64,000 nucleotides of DNA from Cryptomeria japonica (taxonomy: Eukaryota > Streptophyta > Pinopsida > Cupressales > Cupressaceae). The stretch's first letter is position 1. The number at the start of each line of letters is the position of its first letter. Under the pieces are notes generated by a model. That model searched no databases. It was not told where the DNA came from and was given only the letters and a program-made list of their open reading frames with translations. A program made the position numbers and the translations under genes. Positions 48,190-57,849 of the stretch are shown here, one piece after another. The stretch lies in assembly GCF_030272615.1 (NCBI RefSeq), contig NC_081406.1:470200400-470264399 (forward strand), in the 5' to 3' direction.

Positions 48190-49013
48190 ATCTAACTCTT
48201 GCATGTCTGACTCAATCAGTAGATGAGTCTAAGCTACTTTGAGGCATCAAAGTTGCACAAGAGAGGCTAGAAGAATTATGGAGGAAGAAAGAAAATGATG
48301 TCATACAAATTTCAATTGACACCCTTACTAGTCTAATTCCTGGTACTAACCTCCCCAGTACCGACTCCTTTCTATCAAAGCTCAAGCTTTTTTGTACCAT
48401 AGTAGAGGACCAGGTACAATGCTTGGAAGATGTTTCTCAAGCAACTGCAAGAAAGAACCATGAAAAGACACTCAATATTGCCTTAGTCAAGCAAATGAAT
48501 GAACTTAGGACACAACTACTGAAGCAGCAAAAAGATATCAGTGTTTCTATGGGTGAGGGTAAATTACTTTTGAGTAAAATCTACCAACCCCATCTGTTTT
48601 GTGAAGATGTGCTCAAACAGAAAGCTAAAATCCAATCGGAGTTACAGGAGTATATCAGCACCTTCAAGATTTCCTATGATTTATTCACTGCCTATGGACA
48701 AACTGTTCATCATTTTCAGTATCAGATGACCAAGATGGACTTAGAAATCAGCAACCGAACTCAAGATTTGTAGGAGCTTCAACTGCTCCTATTACCTAAA
48801 CTGTAGGTTCTTGAGAAATGTTTTCTCAACTTGGAAGCCATCACAGTAACTCAAGAGATGACTACCATCAATGCAATGGAAGAAATTGCATTCCAGATGA
48901 AGATTGAAAGTGAGATTGCTACCTCGCTACTTGAGTCATGGACATTGGACATGAAGATTTTTGTGCAGAACTTTAAATCTATTTTTGAGAAATTTCATTC
49001 CTTATTGTCATGA

Positions 49014-49262
49014 ACATCTACTCTGTGTTATTTTATAAAAAGGATAGTTTGCATTACTTTGCCATTGTTGGCAAAGGGGGAGTAGTGTACATACATTGAA
49101 ATTTTGGTGAATGTTTATGCACTTACTTGTAATATGAAAAAGGGGTAGTGTATATGCTTAGGGGGAGTAATTTTTATTGTAGCATCTTTTGTGTTATTGT
49201 TGTAAAAACACTTAGATGTCAAAATTTTCCTAAGTGTTGCCATCAATGCCAAAGGGGGAGAT
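49014..49262 (+). other. 3' untranslated region and polypurine tracts of F
   Basis: Contains three related purine tracts: GTTGGCAAAGGGGGAGTAG (about 49068-49085), AAAGGGGTAG and TTAGGGGGAGT (49138-49170), and the one used, GCCAAAGGGGGAGAT (49248-49262), directly before the 3' LTR. The first is preceded by TTGTTGGCA, like the LTR start itself. The copies look like a short duplicated module at the 3' end. Confidence 0.65.
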
Positions 49263-50395
49263 TGTTGGCATTTTGATGATGTTTTGATTGTCATTGATGG
49301 ACACGTGCTTTCTTGATGTATGAGTTATGCTCAACCGGTAATTGTTCCTACCGGTATTGTGTATTATTGAATGTATAGTCTTTAGACTATTGGTATTTTG
49401 CAAAAGATGGTTTACTAGTCACAGATTGACTGAAGATCCCAAGTGGTATGAAGACCCCAAGCGGTAGTTAACTTTTGATCGGAACACTATGATCTTCCAG
49501 TCTTCATTTTTGACAACCGGTAATTGGTATATTGTATTAACCGGTATATATTTGTGATGAGTTACCAACCGGTATTACTGTAATGTGTGATGAGTTATCA
49601 TCCACCAACACTTTGATGGTGTGTTTGTGCCGCATTACCAAATGTGTCTAAATGCACTATACCTAGGAACTTGTAGTCTAATTCTATTGGACCGACATGA
49701 AATCAGATTCCTTTATAAGGACATTATGTCTAGGGTTTGCATGTGGGAGATATAGAATAGAAAAGGTTATGTGTGATCATTAAAGAGAAGATTAGGTCTG
49801 TGTGAAGAGATAGAGTGTGGAGATATTGAAGACTGAAGTAATGTTGAAATGCATTAACAATGAGTTGTCAAGGATCTAATTAAGCATACTGTGCTAGCAT
49901 CTAGATCATTCACTTGTTGATTACTAATATCTTCGACAAGTCTGAAACCCTTAACCGGGTAGGCCTAGCAAAGCTTTTGTAAATCCTCTAACAAGAGGTT
50001 CACAACTATGGATTTGAAATCCTTTAACAAGGTAGTCTTTAACAGGACTTATCTCCTAACAGAGATCTAGATTCCTAACAGGATCTGTTCTGGTGAAGAA
50101 CATTGTATGACCTTAACCAGTCTGACCTTAACTGGACTGGTTACTATTCTGTAGATAGTTACTTGTGATTTTCTTCTCATCGTGGTTTTTCCCATTTGGG
50201 TTTACACATCAAATATCTTGTGTTATGGTGATTGTTCTTTTGTGGGTGAATGCTTTGTTTTCTATTTGGTTTGCATTTATCTTAACCGGTTTATTAGTGA
50301 ATCTATTGCACCGGTTATCTGCTAAAATATTTAAAAGATTGATTACAATATTTTTTGGTATACTAATTCACCCCCCCCACTCTTAGTATTCATCA
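49263..50395 (+). repeat. 3' LTR of element F
   Basis: 1,133 bp, collinear with 41190-42340. It has two rather than four 18-bp units and a CCCCCCCC run near 50370. By eye the LTRs are clearly more than 90% identical, so F is younger than the host inverted repeat and element A. Confidence 0.92.
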
Positions 50396-50973
50396 TAGCC
50401 TTGGGTGAAACCCCATTTGAGATTAAACAATTATTGTCTCGGCCTACCATAGGACTTGTGCTTGCTTGTGCACTTTGCTTTCCAAACATTGTGTCTTTTG
50501 TGTTCGTAAAACATTCTCAAAATGGTTAAAAACTTGAAAAATCATCATTCTGAAATAACTCAAAAATCCGACAACTTGCTGGAAAACTAAAAGTTTAAAT
50601 TAAACACAGTCAAAATCATGCTTTTGTAATGCAGAACAACACTTTTACAATGCAAAACAACGCATTTGTTGTGGATAGCACTGTTGAGAAATAGTACATC
50701 ACTTTTGACCTTTAGGATCACACATTTTCTCAACAAAATAATATTTTTACAACTAAAACAACACTTTTGTACCTTAGGGTAGCACTTTTATTGCACAGAG
50801 CAATGCTTTTATTCAACAGAAAAATGAATTTACACTATTTGATGACGCATATATACAATTACGTAGCACATTTGTTTTAGCGCACTCAAAACATAGAGCA
50901 TTTCAACTTGTCACTAAAATTTTTTGATAGCAGATCTAGATACCCAATTTTGATAAGATCTCATTTCAACTAT
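50396..50973 (+). other. Leader-like region with AGCAC/ACGCATTT motif array
   Basis: Between F and the right inverted arm. From about 50600 to 50900 it has roughly ten copies of motifs like ACAACACTTTT, ACGCATTTG, TAGCACTTTT and TAGCGCAC. The same motif style, in reverse, lies at the far right end of E (60300-60531). I interpret both as 5' leaders of two oppositely oriented copies of one element family. Confidence 0.45.
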
Positions 50974-51321
50974 CACAGACTTCATAGCTAGTCAAGAAAA
51001 TAGGTTTTCTTCTAACAAAATTAGAGGAATATCATCTAGTGATCTAAGTTTCATACTTTCAACCAATATCAACTTCAGATACTTAGTCTAGCTATCCAAG
51101 TTAGTCAAATCCATCTAGTATCCAATATTGGGGAACTTTATCATATCATTTGACGTAATTAGTCACATCAATAGGGGAATATTGAACCCTCTATTTGACT
51201 AGTAATCTTGGGTGTCAAAACAAGGTATTTGTTATCAAGTCAACCTAATCAAAAGCATCAAATTTGATCACTTGTATGACCATACCTCATCACTTGAAAA
51301 GAGGAAGCTTAGTCAAAGGAA

Positions 51322-52171
51322 ATGAGTCCTAGAATAAATCAAGATCAAGATATCATGACTATCCAATCTAATCCCATTTTTTATCAAGATCCCACCTATC
51401 AAGAATCTTATGATGTCCCCCGAGCTTTTGGTATTCCATCCACGATGATCCCCTTTCATCTCAAGAGCAAAGTCCCATTCAACATCCATCTCCTAAGAAA
51501 GAGCATGATATCCCATCCATCTCCACTAAAGATCTAATTCAAAATCAAGAAAACATATCAAATGATCCTATTCCAAGTCAAGATCAAGGTATCCCATCAT
51601 CCTCCAAATCCATTTTAGGTCCTTTCATTCCAAAGTCAAATCCTTCCTTCCTTCCTTCCTTCTATCCATCTTAGAAACTTACATAGCATTCCTATCCATC
51701 CATGATTCCCAATATCCATATGCATCCAAAGATCTACATGTTCAATCTAAAAGACATGTCAAATCAAAGAAAAATATGATCCAAAAGAAAAAATTAATAT
51801 CCAAAAGTCTACAAAAACCCTTTAAAAAAAAAGAAAAATCAAAATCAATGGGGAGGCCCATAAAAGTATTACAATCCAAAGAACAATCAAAATTGGCATC
51901 TAGACTTTTTGTTCCAAAAGCTTCCTTCAACCATCTATCTAAACATCTCCCACTTTTCAAATATATTATTCCATCATTTCCTCTATCTATTTTGGGTCCT
52001 TATGTCCCAAAATTCAGTTTTCCTCCATCACTTAATCAACTCTCAAGTTATGTACCAATGCTCATCTTGATGATATTTCAATCTATCCTTGCACAAATCT
52101 TTAGACATCATATCTTTTATCCAACACCTCTTTTCCATTCTTCCATCCCTTTCATTCAATCCTTTGCATAA
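51322..52171 (+). pseudogene. SILGPYVPK-type protein, copy in E right arm (broken)
   Basis: It starts MSPRINQDQDIMTIQSNP at ATG 51322 and reads 72 codons to a stop. A second open part at 51776-52171 (another frame) has KSMGRPIKVLQSKEQSKLAS, VPKASFNHLSKHL, PLSILGPYVPKFSF and SSYVPMLILMIF. Between them SKSILGPF-IPKS appears near 51605-51640. At least one frameshift is needed to join the parts. The upstream half gives the best available view of this protein family's N-terminus. Function unknown. Confidence 0.5.
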
Positions 52172-55100
52172 ATCCATTATCTGTGAAATAGGCATTTGTG
52201 TCATTTTGTCACATGCTCACCCACACTCAATTTTATGTTCAGTCCATTTCCTATATATTTATTCATGAAACGCTTCAAAACTTGAGGTTGTTCCTCTTTA
52301 ACATTATCTTTTGGTTAGGATGCACACTCAATCCAGAATGGAATCACTTATCGTATCTTGGTACCAACATCTTTTGATTACTATATCTCATACACTTAAT
52401 CAATTGCTCTTAATCATTGTGATCTATTAGTTGAAGACAGGGCTTGTGAAAAATCTAAAATCTTGCTTCAGTGCCACTGTAATTATCAAAACCATGTAAT
52501 TTTTGTCACTTACAAACCAATGCAAGCAAAATAAGAAGAGAAAAGGCAATATCAAAAGATCAAAAACTTGAGCATGAAAAGAAATTTCAAGAAAATAAAA
52601 ATAAAAAAATGCAATGAAATGCAATATCAAAAAGATTGGATATGGGAACACGCAAATTAACTCCACCGAGGCTATGGACATCTGGCTAGTAATGGACCAA
52701 TATTTGTGATATTACAGTGATAACCTCGTTAGAGCTATAGAAACTTGCTGGTAGCGATGTTCTATCCAGGATGGTTTTGAAGTCAGGGTAACTCATGTAG
52801 CTACCCATGTTGGATTTTGAAGATTATAATGATCATATGAGCGAAAATGAACTCACTTGCACACACATGGGTAATCAAAGACTAAGTACCTTGATCCAGT
52901 TTGGGATTCTTCTTCCTTTTTGAGTCTACTTCCTAGTCGTTGGATATGTTCGGTTGAGTTTTCTAGAGGTTGTAAGTGTGGGTGGTCTCTATCTTTGAAA
53001 CATTTAGGGACACTTATTCGAGTGGTGCTAGATGTTGTGACAATATTACATATTGCCTTTTTGGAAATGGAAATCTCTATGCTTGAGGGAAAAAGTTCAT
53101 CCACTCTATTCTTCATACCATATCTCCCCTTATCCTTCCTCCAATATCCATTACCATATCTAAATTCATCATTATCTATGATTTTTCTTCACCTTATCCA
53201 TACCCTCTAGTCCATACCATCTATCATATCTATTCATTGCTTCCATCATCCCTCACTATCTATGATCTTGTTTCTCCTATCCATGTCCTATCTCTATCCA
53301 TATCCTCTTTTCCATCCTTGATCTTGATCAAAACTAAGGACAAAACATGATTTCAAAAATCTCTTGACGTGCCCCTTCATGTTCCATAATAAGCCACCTT
53401 CATCTTTCATCCATTCATAATATTCCTTGTCTTGCTAGACATTGGGACAAACAAATGCATCTTGCTTCTAATTCTAAAAATTCTAAAAAATCACAAAATG
53501 TCCAAACACTTAAAATTAAAAAAAATGACAAATTCAAATAAAAAATTAAAAATCAAAGCATGAAAACATGGATCATCCATCAAATCAGATCAACAACAGG
53601 CAAACTCTCAAGATCTACAATGAAACTGACCAATATGTCTAGTTAATCAATCCATCTATCAAAATCAACGTGTCTTATACAAGGAAAGGTATGCTCAAAA
53701 ATAGACAAATCAGTCTTATACGAGGTACTCACTCTTTGGAACCAGGCATTCCTATCAATCATTGAACAATCAAAACAATGACATAGATCAGTGTGACTGC
53801 AGGATTTTGTCCTAGTTAGTCTTGTCTTTATCAATTGATGGCGAGACATGTTTCATCTCTCTTAAAAAGAAAATAAAGAAAAATACAAAAAAATCAAATA
53901 TGGAAAAAATGCAATACATTTAGATGGTGAAAACATAGTAAACAGGCGCTATCTAAAAGTGGTTTCTTCCATCTATGAGATCACTTTGCGCATATATCTA
54001 TCCTATTGCATATATCCACCCTATCACATCCATCCATCCTCGCATGTTCATTCTATCTTTCACATCCATTGCTCTGAATCATTAGCAAGAAATATGTAGC
54101 TTATCAAACAAGTTATTAATCTTTGACATACTTAGCATAGTCACTGTCTTAAATTTTATCAGAATTAATCATATCTGCATTGCATCCCCCCATGGTTTGG
54201 ATCATTTTTAGTACATTCGTAATAAAATTTTATTTTTGTTGGGGGAAAAATCCTAAAATACTTTTGCTAAGGTGATCTTTTATATATTTGAAAATCCAAA
54301 AACATTCGAAAAAATTTAGAAAAACTAAAAACACTTAGGATTTTGAAACAGATGATGAACAACAAGAAATGAGGATCAAGGCATTTGTAACAACTGGATT
54401 GTGTCATTCAGAATATGAAGATTTAAACTAGCAAGAAATGAAGGATTATCAATGATCATTCATCAAGATGATTAAATCAGTTGATGACCATGAGAACATA
54501 TGAATGACACATAAGATTCAGTGATTATATCTTGATTTTTGTTAATCATGTACTCTATGCAATTCGATGATGTCCATGACTAGAGAAGCTATGATGGGGC
54601 ATAATTATTTCCTTTGTTTGTTGTCTATGATTTATCTCTTACTAAGGTATGTACTTGTCTAAGGATATGATTGGCAAAAGATCATGGAGGATGTTTTGAG
54701 TCATGCATGAAAGGCGATAATCCATGTCTGTTATGCAAGAAATACCCAAGTCATTTTGATTCATTATATCAATTTGCTTGTATAAAATTGCTATATCAAA
54801 ATCCATGTAAGAAGCACTCAGGTCAGCTTGAATCATTATGTCAATTTGCTTTTATTTTCTTACAACATTTAAAAGCTCAATGATGAAATCAAGCATTGTT
54901 ACAAGAAAGCGTGTGAAGAATGGAAGTATAATTTTAGATAGATCATTTAGATTAATTATCATTTGCATTCATTTTATCGTTTGCATTATAAGCATTCATC
55001 TCATTTCATTCAGGGATCAACAGTCATAAATAAAGATTGAGTATACTTGGACAAACAAAATCAATTTGCATTGATCATTTTAGGTTCATTTATCTTTAAA

Positions 55101-55573
55101 ATCATTAGGTTTGCATATTAATCATCATCATTCATTTCACTAGTTTGCATTCACTCATAAAAATAAAAAAATTGTATTTCATTATTGCATTTCAATGATC
55201 ATTTGTCATTATTAGTTGCATTAATTTCATCATCATTTTGCATCTAGTAATCATTAGTTCATTATATCCATTAAAGATCCTTTAATTGCATCTTTTTCAT
55301 GTATCATATCATTATAAGCATCCCACTGAGATCATAAACATCACATTTATAAGCATCACAATATTATCTCATTAACATATGCATATACATCATAATAGGC
55401 ATCCATCACATGAGTCTCATTAAGCATATCATTTAAGTTATCATTATAAACATTTGCATCCATGATTATCAAATCAAAAATCAAATGCATTTCATTTCAT
55501 CATCATATCATCACATGCAAATTCATAATAACATTCCTTTTCTTGGAAGAAGGAAAAGAAAATCTGGAGGAGG

Positions 55574-57221
55574 ATGCATAAGGGGGGAGTGGCTAGTTTC
55601 ATGGAGAAGCTGCACGGTAAGAAGGATCGCGCCTCTAAAGCCTTTGCTAAGGGATGGTCTAAGAAGAAAGTTACCCTGTTTGGCCAAACTTTCAAATTGG
55701 ATGACGAGTTAATTGTGGAGGTGATGGGTATGTCCATGGAAGGCGTGAAGTTATTTAGGGATCGAAAGTTGTCTGGCAGTGTTGTGAAGACCTTCCCTAA
55801 ATCTAATGTGGAGAGGAATAATCTAGTAAAGTTAAACAAATCTTACTTTACCCCTCTTCAAATTAAACTTTTTTGGAGGAAAATGCTTAGGTAAATTATG
55901 GAGTATGTCACTATCAATGGTAGGTTAACAAAAATCTACAACTATCATTTTGTCCTTTTAAACCATTTTCACCCTGGCATTAAGATTTTTGTCCCTTATT
56001 ATCTCTCCTGCTTTCTGAATGATAATGTGGTGGATTTCATTAAAAATCCTAAAGCTATCCCTCTTTCCCATCAAGGTCTTATCATCTTGATTTATGAGTA
56101 CTGTAAGGTCAGGGCTAAGAAAATTCAAAATGACTTGGGAGATTATAAGGAGTATGAACGAAGTGATGACCATGGGGAGTTTGAATCTGATGATGAGGAG
56201 AATGCCAGTTCACCTCCTAGGTTGAGGGATAATTCCATGGATCATATGTCTGATCCTGAAGTGGAGGGTAAGTAGATAATGTGAAAGATTTCATTTAAAA
56301 TCCTAAAGCTATCCCTCTTGCCCATCAAGGTCTTATCATCTTGATTTATGAGTACTATAAGGTCAAGGCTAAGCAAATTCAAAATGACTCGAGGGATGAT
56401 AAGGAGTATGAACCAAGTGATGACCATGGGGAGTTTGACTTTGAGGAGGAGGAGAATTCCAGTTCACCTCCTAGGTCGAGGGATAATTCCATGGATCATA
56501 TGTCTGATCCTAAGGAGGAGGGTAAGTTATCTTCGAATGAGTGTGAAAAATAGGATTATGAACCGATGGATTTAGACTCAAAGGATTTATAGGACAAGTC
56601 AGAAACCCTAATTGACATATTGGGCACTGCAAGGAGCTCCTCGGTTGATCTTTACCATTTCAACAGGTGAACTCTCCATGAAATTAAGACTCTGAACTTA
56701 AAACTAAGACTCAAAAATGCCAAAATTGAAGAGGGGGAACTTAAGTAGCATAAAGATAAGAAGAGGGCGGCTTAGGAAATAGAAGAGTATGCTAATTGGA
56801 CTGTGGGGGGGAAAATGTGATGTTAGAAATTTTAAAGAAGAATGGTGAGGTAGTGGAACTGTTAAAGAGCAGAAATGATCAGAAGAACAATGAGATCTAC
56901 CAAAAGATGTTGCCAATTGAGGAAGGAATGAAGAAAATTATGGAGAATAGTGCTGCTATGATGAAAGTTTATGCGATCAATATGAATGCATTGGTTTCTA
57001 GGCTGGAGAGAATTCATAATGAGAAGAATTTTGTGGATCTGGAAAATGATGTTGGGGCCTTGAGCTTGAAGATGACTCCTCGCACCACTAGGAGAACAAG
57101 GCAGAGCACTAAACCAGTGGAAGAGTCTCTTCCACAAGACCTAGTGAACCTTAAGGAAGCTGATAAGGCTATGCTGCTACTTGAGAAGGAGGCCTCCCAA
57201 GCTTTAGACATTTTTAAGTAG
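55574..57221 (+). pseudogene. Accessory/ORF1-like gene in the retroposon (broken)
   Basis: Starts MHKGGVASFMEKLHGKKDRA. Readable parts: SKAFAKGWSKKKVTLFGQTF, KLDDELIVEVMGMSMEGVKL, FTPLQIKLFWRKM, a stop, then IMEYVTINGRLTKIYNYHFV, LLNHFHPGIKIFVPYYLSCF, SHQGLIILIYEYCKVRAKKI, an acidic Ser-rich linker (DDHGEFESDDEENASSPP) and a C-terminal coiled coil (56796-57221) with NGEVVELLKSRNDQKNNEIY. The order and patterns (E-LI-EV---G; Y--H--LL-H; P-YL; SH-GLI-LI) match the accessory gene of gypsy element A. A 254-bp internal tandem duplication at 56021-56528 breaks the frame. No named domain recognised. Confidence 0.6.
56021..56528 (+). repeat. 254-bp tandem duplication within the retroposon gene
   Basis: Units 56021-56274 and 56275-56528 start with GATAATGTG and both end around GAGGGTAAGT. 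They share LSHQGLI / L-HQGLI and DNSMDHMSDP coding. 254 is not a multiple of three, so the second unit is out of frame. The units differ at about 10% of sites. Confidence 0.85.
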
Positions 57222-57849
57222 GCGGTCTATGTTTTCTATTTTTACCAACATATCAATGGCCTTTTGCTATTCTTTCGGTGGCTATTGGGTTTTGTTGCTC
57301 TTGGTTTGCAACTAGTTTTGTTTCTTAGTCCTAGGTTCTCTTATGATTCTATAATGCTTTATCTTTAAATATTTGATGTAAGGGGTTTCAGGTCCCGTCA
57401 AAACCTATTTTTGCTTAATCAAAAACATTCATTTACATATATAAGCATTTTTCCATAATCATTTTCATATAGGTAAAGAAAATCACATTACATCATATAG
57501 ATCATCATCATATCATCAAGAGAACATCATGAAATATAAAGGAAAGGAAAGATCATCATCATTTCATCCATGAACAAAGATCATCATAACATCATCCATC
57601 TAATCACTGCATATATAATCTATGTAATCAATGCATATAAGTCATCATCATATAGAGTAGCATGTATATAATAAATCATGAATCGTCAGTATCATATAGG
57701 GTCCATGTTTTCATATCATCATAAAAAAATAAAAAGTCTAAGTATACAATGATATCACCACAATCAATAAAGTACAAATTCCTCAATGATACAAATACAA
57801 GATAAGATCAAGTCTCAAATCAAGGTTGTCTTGTACCACTACCACTCAA

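Larger units (their letters stand above)
44098..49013 (+). pseudogene. Giant accessory gene of F (about 1,100 codons, interrupted by a solo LTR)
   Basis: ATG at 44098 (MASASHSSSSAPKDTPKFLQ). One frame is kept from 44098 to 46131 with eight stops (4 TAG, 2 TAA, 2 TGA by my count). A frameshift in the Lys/Glu region leads to a second frame that continues across the solo LTR: GAT-CTA at 46601-46606 joins ACT-CTT at 48195 in phase, and runs to a TGA at 49011-49013. Parts in order: globular N-terminus (MRYNALSQIPVGVIVKKYIS, HGDKMYLEWTHDITPEAVHV, YNVGEIPALWKVTKTKMTEL, ASRMNFVPTAMVNVAYRMI); basic linkers (KRKKGKAVPL, RSPTKKKPEI); a helical part (KNIRRKLLDDLKEHFDDFND); a Lys/Glu repeat; and a C-terminal coiled coil (VKQMNELRTQLLKQQKDISV). 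No RT, integrase or protease motif. It resembles the accessory genes of A and B in layout. Confidence 0.7.
41190..50395 (+). mobile_element. Non-autonomous copia element F (9.2 kb): gag plus giant accessory gene, no pol
   Basis: A structurally complete element: 5' LTR 41190-42340, 3' LTR 49263-50395, both TG...CA; target duplication TAGCT/TAGCC (41185-41189, 50396-50400); primer-binding site TTGGTATCAGAGCC (42342-42355); polypurine tract GCCAAAGGGGGAGAT (49248-49262). The interior holds a copia gag homologous to that of C and a reading frame of about 1,100 codons where protease, integrase and RT should be. Without the 1.6-kb solo LTR inside, its length would be about 7.6 kb. It cannot supply its own RT, so it must have been mobilised in trans. 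Confidence 0.88.
55536..57423 (+). mobile_element. Retroposon-like insertion carrying an ORF1-like gene (HAL1-like?)
   Basis: 1,888 bp absent from the left arm and flanked by AACATT (55530-55535 and 57424-57429), the probable target duplication. No LTRs or terminal inverted repeats. The 3' end (GTCCCGTCAAAACC, TTTTTGCTTAATCAAAA) resembles the tails of plant L1-type LINEs, but no LINE reverse transcriptase is present. One gene on the plus strand occupies most of it. This structure (ORF1-like gene, LINE-like tail, no RT) recalls half-LINE elements. Confidence 0.5.
50974..57823 (+). repeat. Right arm of ~5-kb inverted repeat in E
   Basis: The reverse complement of 36010-41077, interrupted by 1,888 bp at 55536-57423 (5.0 kb without it). 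Contains the SILGPYVPK-type gene in plus orientation, ATC/CAT-rich simple sequence (55080-55535, 57430-57740) and no other supported gene. Confidence 0.8.
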
